Assembly: GCF_048564905.1 (NCBI RefSeq)
Contig: NC_133023.1
Span: forward strand, 70,652,453-70,716,452
Source: Vicugna pacos
Taxonomy: Eukaryota; Chordata; Mammalia; Artiodactyla; Camelidae
DNA: 64,000 bases
Reading direction: 5' to 3'
In this document: positions 48,101-58,434 of the stretch, piece by piece
How the letters are laid out: every line of letters begins with the position of its first letter
How positions within the stretch are numbered: position 1 is the first letter of the stretch
The notes under the pieces: generated by a model
What the model saw: the letters and a program-made list of their open reading frames with translations, nothing else
The model's database searches: none
What the model was told of the DNA's origin: nothing
Made by a program: the position numbers and the translations under genes

Positions 48101-48136
48101 CAAAATGGCTGCCACAGACAAAATGGCCACCACAGG
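48101..48136. repeat. two tandem 18-bp units with AAAATGGC motif
   Basis: CAAAATGGCTGCCACAGA is followed directly by CAAAATGGCCACCACAGG. Each unit holds an AAAATGGC core resembling the YY1 consensus (AANATGGCGGC). Actual binding is not shown. Confidence 0.85.
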
Positions 48137-51100
48137 CAATGCCTGCGTTAAGCTTGGGAGAAACAATGGCTTCTTAGAGATCTTCGCCCAAGAAGCCAGA
48201 CATATTTCCACTTGTGTATTCATTTACTACAAAGTATATTTGTCCCTTACCCTTTCTCTCACAATGTTTATTTTTCTCCTTGGGCAGAGTCAAACTTTGT
48301 GAGTTTACTTAGGCAATTTCTATAGGCATTTCCACTCCTCCTTTTTATTTTTTTTCTTTCAGATCCTCATAGAGCTAAACTGAGGACAAAATAATATACC
48401 TCCTTCTTTCTGACTTGATTCTGTTCTTACTATCAAAATTATTTTTCAACAATCTTCATCTTCACCCTCTTAATCTCTCTAACTCTGGCCCATTTCATTT
48501 ATTGAAATAACAGGATTTATGTCACAGAAATTTTGTGTCTGTCCTTCAAATCACTAATATTCTCACTGCTATATGAAACAACTTGATCTCATTTGAATCC
48601 AATAAGTATTAATTCTAGTATGTTATTTTTAACATCTATTATTCTATAATAATAATTAAAGTGCTACTAATAATAACTGCAGAAATAATAAAATAATAGC
48701 TTTTGCAAATAAAATTGATCTTCAAGGCAGACAGATAAAAAAACAATTTTGTGAGCATGGCAAAGCAATGCAAGACCTTGTAGGAAAGGTCTTGTAGGAA
48801 AGTAGATAAAGTTTTACTGATATATAAACTTTATGAATTCTTTATAACAGATAATAGCAGATGAAATGAGAGCCAATACATTCTCAATACTTCTGGTGCT
48901 AAGAATTTGTACAAAAGAGATAGGAGAGCTCCTTGTCCTCAAAGAGTAACAAAAGCATCAGAGTCAAATTGATAGAGAAATAAGGACATGGATTATCTTT
49001 AGAGTAGATCATTTAACCATGTGCTTTACAGCAATAAAACATCAAATATAATTTGTATTACCTAAGCTTAGATTTTTTTCCTATAGATTTTCTATAGATA
49101 CATATCTTTATCTCATAGACTCTGGAGTATTTTCCCTCCTTGCATTTATAGTGATGATGCTGTTAGGTTTATGTTAGAAATAGGTATTTACAATGAACAA
49201 AACTTACAGTGTGAAGATGGATGCAGGTTGAAGTGATGGAAGTAAAGTGCTACATTTCATATCAGAGATCATGAAAAATCTGTCTATGTATTTATAATAA
49301 TTTTGTCTCCAGTTGAACTTAAGCCAGATGTTAGAGAGAGAGACCCCGGAGAGCATGGTTCTCTATTAAATACACAGTTCAGGAGTGGCTTGTGCAGTGG
49401 CACTGAACTTATGTGCCTCTCTCACCGCCATGCTTGCCCTGGAGAACTTGTTCAAGGAGAGAGACAGATATTCAGTCTTCATTGAGCCATTCAGTCGTTG
49501 GCGCATTTACTGAAATGACAACGAAGAGAGAAATTAATGACAACTGTGATTTTGGATGCAGAGTCTAAGGGAATTCTAAGCTGGGAATTTTGACAGTTGA
49601 ATGACGGCAGTTAATTACAAAACTATCCCCCCAAAAAACAAGGCCTAGACCTCAGGAGGACCTTGTGAGGCTTCCCTTGTGACCTATTTTGTGACCTTTT
49701 TTAGTATGAAGTAAAACATGTCTTTCAAAAAGAAGAGGGAGTTGAATAAAGTATGAGTGAGTATTTCTTTCTATTCAAATTTATTTTAAAATATGACATA
49801 TAAGTTATTGCCAGAATCTTAATTCAAATTTCATTAAAAAACAGTTTAAAAGAGAAACAGGAGGAGAAAGAGGGCAAAAAGAATGTAAGGTACATAATAA
49901 ATTGCTCTTTGAAAATTCCAGAATCCCCCTGATGTAATATAAACAACAAATGGAATGAAGAAAATATTGTGCATTCCACCACCTGTTGCATTTCTAAGAT
50001 TGTGTTGTATAGTCCAAGTGGCTTAATACAAGAGACTTAGTTTACCAATGTATTTTATTTATGAAGTCTCTATTAATAGCATGATTCGTGTGGCATGTGT
50101 TGACAATATCTGTACCCAAACTGTCAGGAAACTCATCAGTTTTGAATTCAGTATAGCAAAATATGCACTAATTGGAAAAATTGCAGTCTTTAGTGGTGAC
50201 AAGCTTTGCTTCTTTTAAGTTTCAGTTTTATCCTCAAACCTACTTTATTTTAGCTGTTTGTAAAAATTAAAGCGAGCTGTGATGAATTAACTTTTTAATT
50301 TTTAAAAATTGTATGTATTTATTAATATTTTTGCTAATTGGTTCCGAGCCTCTGGGTACAAATTGAAGGATTAGGGACTACTTATATTTCTACAGTAAAA
50401 TAATAAGCCACTTAAACTTTAAGGTAATCTACATCATTAGAGAACAGTATTTTTATAATAGCAGTTCATACAAATAAGTTGCTTCAATTCAAGTAGTTTG
50501 AATTCACTTTTGCAAGCATAGCCACCTTTATCGTGATGTTACCTTCACTACAGAATAGCTTGGTACCAAATATTCAAATAACCTTCAATGTATATTTCTC
50601 CACTTCAGGTAAACATCTTAGTATTTTGCTCTCTCTCTCAGTTTCTCAGAGTGAAACATAATTGCTTTGGAGAAAGCTGTATTTTCTATGCATTGGTGGG
50701 CTGAATCCAAACTCTTACTGTGTCTTTTTTAGGTAGCAAAAATTTCCCTTAGGTCAGTGCACAAATGGGGGAAAAGAATGTTTCAGATCTAATTCTACCC
50801 GTCAAAACGATTTTGTTCAGATCGTGCATGCAAACTCTAGAAGCCAACATTATTATGGAGATGTCACACCTTTTACATCTTTCCCACAGAAAACACGTAA
50901 GACTGAATTGAATCATCAGTGCCTTGATTTAACCGTAATCTTTATTCTTGCTGAACATCCATTCTGGATTCCAGGCAAAAGTAAACAGATATGTTTTGAT
51001 CATGGAAAATATGCTATATATTTTAAGCTGATTTCTTCTTTTAGCACTAATATCAGGATGGCAAGGTCACTACGTCAGCTTTTCAGGAACTTCAGCATGC

Positions 51101-52642
51101 CCAGGGCTGGGAACCTGGAGATTTCCATTCTAGTCCTAGCTCTTTTTCTGCCATCTATTTTGAGAAAAAGCATACACACTGTATATAGTTCATTTGTTCT
51201 GGCGTCAGACGGAAAGTCCCACCCTGCTTTACTGCCTGGATTGTCATGAGACTCAGAAGGGAGGTAAGAGACTCATTACCAAAGTAGAAAGCGCTATGAA
51301 CATACTAGGCATAGCTGTGTGTCTCACTGACTCTGATGTGAAATCACTCAAGCTACTTCTGACTCTTCAGGTTTTGGGATTTTCAGTTCATTTTTACACA
51401 CTGGCACACCATAGCGGTAGTGGAGCTGGCTTGTTCATATGAAAATAGCGATGACTGTCTTTTAACTTTCTGAGAATATAGCTATGCCCTCTGAAAATCA
51501 TCTGAATACATCCACCTTAATACCCTTTACATGTATTAATCGTGTCCCAGGAATTGCTCTCCCCTAAGCCAGCATGGCTTCTTGGGCTAGGCAGAACATT
51601 TAAATATTTAAATATCAGGCACTAAAATGTGCCTGTGTGTCCTTCTGTAAGGTCCTTAACCTTATTGAGATTCAGCTGGAAAATGACCCTGCAGAATGTC
51701 ATTAGTTAAGGCACTGTTAATAACATGCTGTTGGATATATGAGTCATAGAAGATGTATTTATCAATGTGTATGTCATTGGTTAAGCTGTATATATAAAAA
51801 TTCCAAAAGTCTTGATACTGGGTGATAAGTGGAACTTTGGAGACAAGTATTATGGGGACAAATTTTCGGAGAGGATAGGAACAAAATTTCTTAATCTTTC
51901 TCTATTTCTTATAATAATCTCTTTTATTTCCCCAAATGTCTACTAGTACATTTCTTTAACTTATCTACCATGTTACCAAGTGATAGCTTAGAACTGAGGA
52001 AAAGCTCTAAAATTTGCAAACCTCTTTATAAAACACACTTGAGAGCCCACATTTGATATTGAATAGGGTGTTATTCTCTAAAGGTAAGATAATAGTTGAT
52101 TTATAATGTTTTCCTCTTTTAAAATTAGAATCAAATGAAACAAACATACATTTCCGGAGTATCTATATAAAATACACTTGTGATGTGGATCTGTGGATGT
52201 ATATTGCATTATTAAAAGATCATAAATACAGATCTTATTATGTGAGAATAAATATCATTCAGTGCGATACTTTATTTTTATTGCAAGGTTAATTAAAAAA
52301 AACCTCTTAAGTCTTATTTCAGTAAGCACATCAAAACTGTCATAAATAAATGATAACATTGGCCTGCCAATATAATAAATAGGGCAGTTCACACCTCTGT
52401 TTTGGTCTCATTAGAAGTCAGTAAGGTACTAGTGTGTTCACTTCCATTATAAAATCCATCTTTACACCAAAAAAAGATAGGAAATTTTTATTCAGTACTT
52501 TGATTCTGCGTAACACAGCAACTAGCAGACTAAACCAGTAAAACCTGCATGTTTGTCCCCTTGATTTTTATAACCCTATTTGCCAATATTTTACAGAAAA
52601 AGTTATTTTTCTTTCCCTTCTTGAGGCTAAGTAATACAATGC
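48137..52642. other. long stretch without recognised genes
   Basis: It contains a 15-bp tandem duplication near 48774-48802 (CTTGTAGGAAAG twice) and little else. The 141-codon open frame at 50824-51249 has no domain, no codon-bias signal and no splice context. Weak MIR-like words occur near 51640-51735. Confidence 0.4.
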
Positions 52643-52649
52643 AAAAAAA

Positions 52650-52682
<33 letters not shown>

Positions 52683-52684
52683 AG
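52643..52684. repeat. A16 plus (GA)n homopurine tract
   Basis: Sixteen A residues are followed by about twelve GA units: 42 nt of uninterrupted purine. Likely length-polymorphic and prone to triplex formation. Confidence 0.97.
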
Positions 52685-53599
52685 CATGAACAGACGGGTC
52701 AAACACAAAGCCCTACCTAAAAATCCATTTTGCCATTTTACCCACCATCTGCTCTAAAGGGAGTTGGAAAGCCACACCCTGAACTCACACAGTTGAGCCA
52801 TTTCCTTAAAGAAAATGAGGGTCAAAATATTGTACAAGAAATAGTAAAAAGGTATAAATTGTTGTGAACCTGTTATCATAAAATAACCTGAAGATCATGC
52901 AAATATAGTCATTCTAAGTCCTTTTCGTGTCATTTGTGATTCAAGAGATGTATTTTGCCCTGGCCTTGCAATAGGATATCAGTGCACTTTTGTCTTCTCT
53001 GCATGAACTGCAAAGCAGTTTCACAGATCAGAACATCTATCCCCTGTTAGGAGTATTAAATGTCACTGTCAGTTTATCCTATGAAAAATGAAGTATATGT
53101 TAGTGGGGCTGTCATGCCATATGTATAAACAGTTCACCTTTCACTTCATTTCAGTAGAGAGAGGCTGACATTTGATTTTTTTTTTTTAACTCAGCCTTGT
53201 TTTCTCCAGTGAATATTATAGGCCAGCACCACTGTAATCCATCCTTTCTCACTGACAATTCTGAATTTACATAATGCATTCAAGAAAATGCATTGATCTA
53301 CAGCTATGTCCTGTTTCTGGAATAATGCTCAGAACCTGAATAGCAGTAGGAGCTTTTTTTCTCTAAACTGAAGTTATCAGTAAATGCATCAGACTTGGGA
53401 GTGGTTCACCTGTATTGTCAGGGAAACTGAGCATAATCATTTACCTTACTGGGTTCTCACTTTACAGTGTACAACCATACAACGTCTACACAGTATATAG
53501 GCGACAGAGTGTCATTCCACAGTTGATGACTCTGCCAGATACAAAAATAGCATTGCATTGGTGGTGTGTCCACTATATCTAAGCAATTTAAGTTGTTAC
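52685..53599. other. unique sequence
   Basis: No gene or repeat recognised. Confidence 0.4.
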
Positions 53600-53735
53600 T
53601 ATGTAAACTGAGAGTCAAAGATGTTCAGTAACTCCCCTGTGGTCATGTAATTATTAAATAGAAGGGTTGATATTTAAACTCTGATTTGTCATACTCTATC
53701 CTAGTGCTTTTTTCATTACGTCACACTGCATTTTA
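53600..53735 (-). mobile_element. MIR SINE fragment
   Basis: GTAAACTGAGAGTCAAAGA, GTTCAGTAACTCCCCTGTGG and TATCCTAGTGCTTTTTTC match reverse-complement MIR order. Confidence 0.78.
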
Positions 53736-54118
53736 GTAGTGAGGTTCCTGGGACACTTGTATGAAAACTTTATGTATTGATGCAGCACTTTTTTTTCTGA
53801 TTGCTATCTCTTTTACCAACTAACGCAAATTGCTTAGTCTAACAAGTCTTCCATGATCTGCACCTCAGTGTTTGTTTCTGTACTTGTCCCTCCCTCCCAA
53901 TGCTTTAAACAATCCAAATCACTGAAAGTTGACTTAATCATTCACTCAGCTTCTTTGTTTGTTTTGGAATGTCCGCTTCAAAACACTTTCAACCCACAGC
54001 TCATGAGTCAATTCCTTTTGCAATGCTTTCCATCACTCCTCCCCCAGGTAGAACTGAACACCCTGTCCTCTGTGACCTCACTGTACCCTATATGGACTCT
54101 TGTCATAGCAGCTAAGAT

Positions 54119-54214
54119 GAGTTCAGAGATTCTTTCCTCAGCTGTGTCCAGTGTACTATTAAGCCCATCAGAGGCGTTCTTTATTTCTGTTTCAGTGTTT
54201 TTGATCTCTAGCAT
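54119..54214 (-). pseudogene. L1 ORF1 coiled-coil fragment
   Basis: Thirty-two codons beginning MLEIKNTETEIKNASDGL and running to DTAEERISEL, the hallmark heptad region of mammalian L1 ORF1p that forms the trimer stalk. The frame then crosses into L2 sequence, which fixes the L1/L2 junction near 54118/54119. Without the RRM and C-terminal domains nothing functional remains. Confidence 0.85.
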
Positions 54215-55589
54215 TGTTTTTTCATTCTTTCCATCTCTTTGCTTACACTGACCATCTGTTCTTTCGTGCTAATTTATCGATTAGAGCCCTTAATATAGTA
54301 ATCATAGTTGCTTTAAATTACTAGTCTGATAATTCCAACATCTCTGCCATGTCTGGTTCTGATGCTTGTTCTGTTACTTCAAACTGTGCTTTTTGCCTCT
54401 TAGTATGCCTTGTAACTTTTCCTTGATAGCTGGATAGGATATGTTGAGTAAAAGGAACTGCTGTAAATAGGCCTTTATTAATGTGGCAGAAAGGTACAGT
54501 GTGGGGGAGAAGTATTCTGTAGTCCTATGATTCGGTTTCAGTCTTCAATGAGCCTGTGCGTCTGGACTGTGAACTTCACAAGTATATCTCAGCTTCCCTA
54601 CTCCTCTTAGAAGGGACAAGATGGCTAAAGTGGGCTGCAGTTGGGTATTCCCTTTGCTCCATTTAGAAGTCTAAAGCCAGTAAAGTTGGGTATTTCCCTT
54701 CTCCCAGGTTGATTAGGCTCTGATAAAACTCTAATATGTTTAGTGCTGGTTAAATAGTTTCCCTTGACTGTAGATCTTGTTGAGAAGAACAGAATGCTCT
54801 GGTATCTTTCAAAATGGTTCTTCTCTACACCCCCCACCCCTGCCGGAAGCCCCAGGGGATTTTTCTGTATTATTCACTGTAAGAACTTGGTAGAGCTCCA
54901 GGGGGTAAAACTCAAAAAGTATTGAGGCTCCTCAATGACTGGGTCCCCCCTGAAGTTTTTACCTCTCAGACTTGTTTGCACTGGGCCCCAGCAATTTTTT
55001 AATTACATTTTTGGTTTTCCTATGGTGACACTAATTTCCATGGGGGTTTTTGCTTGTGGGTTTCTGCTCCAATGGGTTGCTGTTCACTGTATTTACCTGT
55101 CTGTCCTTCCAATTTTGAGAGCATTGGTTTGACCTATGACCTCAGTTCTCTTAAATCTAAGAAGAGTTGTTGATTTTTCAGTTTGTTCAGCTTTCTACTT
55201 GTTACAACTGAGTGTCAACTTTCAAGCTCCTCATATGTTGGACCAGAAGGCAGAACTTTCTCATGCTATTTTCGTATTTAATTTTTTCTCTGTGTTTCAA
55301 TGTGAATAGTTTCTATTGCTATGTCTTCTTGTTCACTAATCCTTTCTTTGCTAATGTCTAATCTTTCTTTAATTCCATCTAGAATATTTTCCATCACATA
55401 CATTGTAATTGTCATCTCTAGAAGATCAATTTATCATTTTTTAGTACACTCTACATTTCTTAGTAACTTTTGAACATAAAGAATACAGTAATAACTTTTA
55501 ATTTTTTTGTTTGCTAATTCTCCCACCTGTGTCAATCTGAGTTAGATTCAACAGATTGACTTTTTCCTCATTTTAGGTCATATTTTCCT

Positions 55590-56410
55590 GCCTTTTTGTA
55601 TGCATAATATTTTTCAGTTGGATGCCAGGCATTGTGAATTTTACCTTATTGGGTGCTAGATATTTTTGTATTCCTACAGATATTTTTGTACCTCGTTCTG
55701 GGATGCTGTTATGCCACTTGGAAACTGTTTGAACCTTTTGGATCTTATTTTTTAAGATATGTTAGGCAGGGTTGCCGCAGTGCTCAGTCAAGTCATTTAT
55801 TTTCCACTACTAAGGCAAGGTTCTTCTTAATATCATACCCAATATTCTGTGAACTATCAGGTTTTTCAATCTGGGTGGTGAAATTAGGAACAACGCTTGG
55901 TCCTTTGTGAGCACTAGACAGTTATCTCTAATTACGTGATGGTTCTTTTCTCTGGTTTCTGTAGCTTCCTCAACTGTATGCACTGATCAGTATGCTAATG
56001 AATATCAGAACCCTCTGCTTCCTTGCATACTTGGTAATCTTTGATTGGCTGCCAGACGTAGTGCTTTTTAACTTACTGCATGCTCAATATTTTTGTACCC
56101 TAATAAATATTCTTGACCTTTGTTCTAGGACAGTTAATTTTCTTTGAACATTTTGATCCTTTTGAGTCTTGCTTTTCAGATTTGTTAGGTTGCATGAGAG
56201 CAATTTTTAGTCCAGAGATAATTGCTAACCATTACTGAGGCAAGAACTTTTTGAGAAAGCTACCATTGCTCTAGGAATTATGAATTTTTACAGTGTGGCT
56301 GGTTGGGACAGTCACTGTCTTTCACCCCTCTGGGAATGTTGGTAACTATTTACTGTCATACTCTGTGGTGATTCCTCACATGCGTGTGCTGATCAGTACT
56401 CTGCTGAATT
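55590..56410 (-). repeat. two-unit tandem repeat in the L1 5' UTR, period about 425 bp
   Basis: Paired words recur at an offset of about 425 bp: TTGGATGCCAGGCATTGTG and TTGGCTGCCAGACGTAGTG; GTTCTGGGATG and GTTCTAGGACA; GAACCTTTTGGATCTTA and GATCCTTTTGAGTCTTG; CTACTAAGGCAAG and TTACTGAGGCAAG. Many L1 families carry monomer-like 5' UTR repeats that drive transcription. Confidence 0.8.
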
Positions 56411-56940
56411 CTTGTGGGTGACCTGCTACATGCAGATCTCCACAGTTCTCTCCCTCTCTCTCCAACTCTCTTATCTCTAATACTGTGTCCTGCTAACTTT
56501 AGCAGCCTTAATGTTCTCACCTAATGGAGTCTGCCAGGCTCTGCCTTAGTTTCTCCTCCTTACTCTATGGCCTGGAAAATTTAAGGCAGTAATCTGGGCA
56601 AGCAGAGATTACCTCATTTGTTTCCTGTCACTTAGGGATCATTATCCTTTACTGTCTGATAACCAATATATTTAAGGCCATTGTTTTACCTATTTTGTAT
56701 GTTTCTTTCTGCTTTTGTTATTTTTGTTTCTGGAAGGATGGTAAATCTGCTCCCTGTTTCTCTATCTTAGAAGAAACTGGAGGTCTCTTATTATATTTAC
56801 GTAGTTCTTTGGCTTTATGTATTTTTCCTCTGCTGGTCTTTAAGGACCATGTCTTTATCAGCTTTAAATTCTCAACATCTTCTGCATTGACTATCATTTT
56901 CTATTCTAATAATTAGTAAATAGACATTGATTGAAATGAA

Positions 56941-57594
56941 TTTCTTAGGCAATATAATTTTTGATATGCATAAAATTGCAATTTATTATCCAAATATAGG
57001 TTAAATTAGTTTTAATATTAAAAATAGAAAAATTTGTATGAGACTCTCTAAAAATTAGAAAGTATAAGATGCAAATTATGAATGTATCTTCCACCATTTA
57101 AGAACAGGTGATTCCTTCAAAAAGGCACATATGCGAAAAAATCCCTATAGTTGAGCCTTAGTTGAAGCTTCAGTGTTTTTAAACAAGATTTAGAATGGAT
57201 GTTGGTTAATTATATGATAATTTTGTAACCTGAATGAAAATGTAATGATCAAGATTAAACAACTCTCGCGGTTAGATCATCTAGGAATTAACTGTTGGAG
57301 AAAAATAACTTTTTAGATTTCAGAGCACCAATAAACAATAAGTTGTATGAATCATAGCAGCTAGCAACCAGATAGGTGAAATTGGTTGTGCCAGCTTTTC
57401 TTTCAGAGGTGTGTACTCTTTGACTTTGCTACTCCTATTAGAAATGTCTGCATAGAATATTCTTCGAAGATGACAATGGATCTCATGGAATATGGTAAGA
57501 ACAAAGTTATGTTAATATAGAAGCTGAAGTAATTCCTCCTCCCTGAGAATAGATCCCGACATGTAAGCATACTGCCTACCTGTCTACATTTACC
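56941..57594. other. unique sequence
   Basis: No gene or repeat recognised. Confidence 0.4.
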
Positions 57595-58430
57595 TTTTAC
57601 TTTTGGTTCCCTAAAATTTTACACTGCAGGTATTCTAGACAACTAACAATTCCAAGAAGGCACTATACTCTTTTCTAACTTGCATGTCTTTGCTATATGT
57701 TCCCCTAGAATATTTTCCACCCATTCCGAAATCCCTTTGCCTAGTTAACTCTCAGTCTTTAGCTCTAACTTTGAAATCATTTCCTCTATGGAAACATTTC
57801 TGACTGAAGTAGTTGGGAGCCTCACCTTTGCATTCCGTAACACTCTGAGCTTTCATGGAAGAAAATCACAGTTGGACAGTTGTTGAATTGATAAAAACAG
57901 ATTTTATTTAGAAATATTGCAATAGGAGAAAAGAGATCTCAGTATAGAACTGGACTTAACTCTGAACATAGCAAAGTGGGGATTTATATCTAAGGAACAG
58001 GTTGAGGACAGGGGTTGGTAGCTGACAAATTACTAAGAAGAGGCACCAAGGGGAGGGGAAATTCTTGCTAAAATGACCCAGCAAAATTCTTGCTAAAGTC
58101 AGGCTAGGGTGATTAGTTAGAGGTGGGGAATTCTTGCTAAAATTTGGCTGTGCAAGCCTGAGGACAAAGCCCAAAGGATGAGGCCAGGGCGAGAAAAGGG
58201 CTTAGAGGAGCCTGGCCCAAGTTTAGTCAAGGAGAGTCTTTGTTACTATTACATTTATCACACTCAACTGAAATACCTTTTCAAAAAAGTTTTGTATATC
58301 CCCCACTAGACTGGAAGCTTCAGGGAGGTAAAGAGCATTCTGCATTTATTGTTGTATTCCTCACAAATAGCCCAATGCCTTACACATAGTAGGTGATCAA
58401 TAAGTGTTTGTTGGATTGAAATTAACCTTT
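57595..58430 (+). mobile_element. L2 LINE 3' end split by a solo LTR
   Basis: The left part (57595-57855) includes GGTTCCCTAAAATTTTACAC, TTCCTCTATGGAAACATTTC and CACCTTTGCATTCCGTAAC. The right part (58254-58430) continues TTTATCACACTCAACTG, CCACTAGACTGGAAGCTTC and CACATAGTAGGTGATCAATA. Sense order and continuity support one L2 interrupted by the LTR. Confidence 0.85.
57856..58253 (-). mobile_element. solo LTR, ERV1-like fossil inside L2
   Basis: About 398 bp with TG...CA termini. On the minus strand it has a TATAAAT box (around 57980-57990) followed by an AATAAA poly(A) signal (around 57901-57908). The flanking 4 bp are TTCA and TTTA, a near-match of class I size. No internal viral sequence is adjacent. 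Three short GGGAAATTCTTGCTAAAAT-like words within U3 suggest an internal short repeat. Younger than the L2; family not named. Confidence 0.75.
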
Positions 58431-58434
58431 AAAG

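Larger units (their letters stand above)
54119..56775 (-). mobile_element. L1 5' UTR plus ORF1 start, lacking its 3' end
   Basis: In minus direction the element begins near 56775 with a long 5' UTR that includes a duplicated unit (about 55590-56410), passes GATAATTCCAACATCTCTGC and ends at 54119 within the coiled-coil part of ORF1. ORF2, 3' UTR and poly(A) are absent at the junction with L2, where a normal insertion would have them. Orientation is set by ORF1. Confidence 0.75.
53835..56940 (+). mobile_element. L2 LINE split by an L1
   Basis: The left part (53835-54118) contains AATGCTTTCCATCACTCCTC, CCCCAGGTAGAACTGAACAC and GACTCTTGTCATAGCAGC. The right part (56776-56940) continues with TTTATGTATTTTTCCTCTGC, GGACCATGTCTTTATCAGC and TTGATTGAAATGAAT, the L2 3' end. 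The two join with little or no loss in the consensus, so the roughly 2.66 kb between them is inserted sequence. Confidence 0.75.

Noticed and set aside
50824-51249. Longest plus-strand open frame, 141 codons
   Set aside because: No recognisable domain or signal, no splice-site or promoter context, composition typical of chance frames. A chance frame of this size is expected in 64 kb.
53853-54251. Plus-strand open frame of 132 codons
   Set aside because: It spans the L2/L1 junction, so it is a chimera of two transposon fragments.
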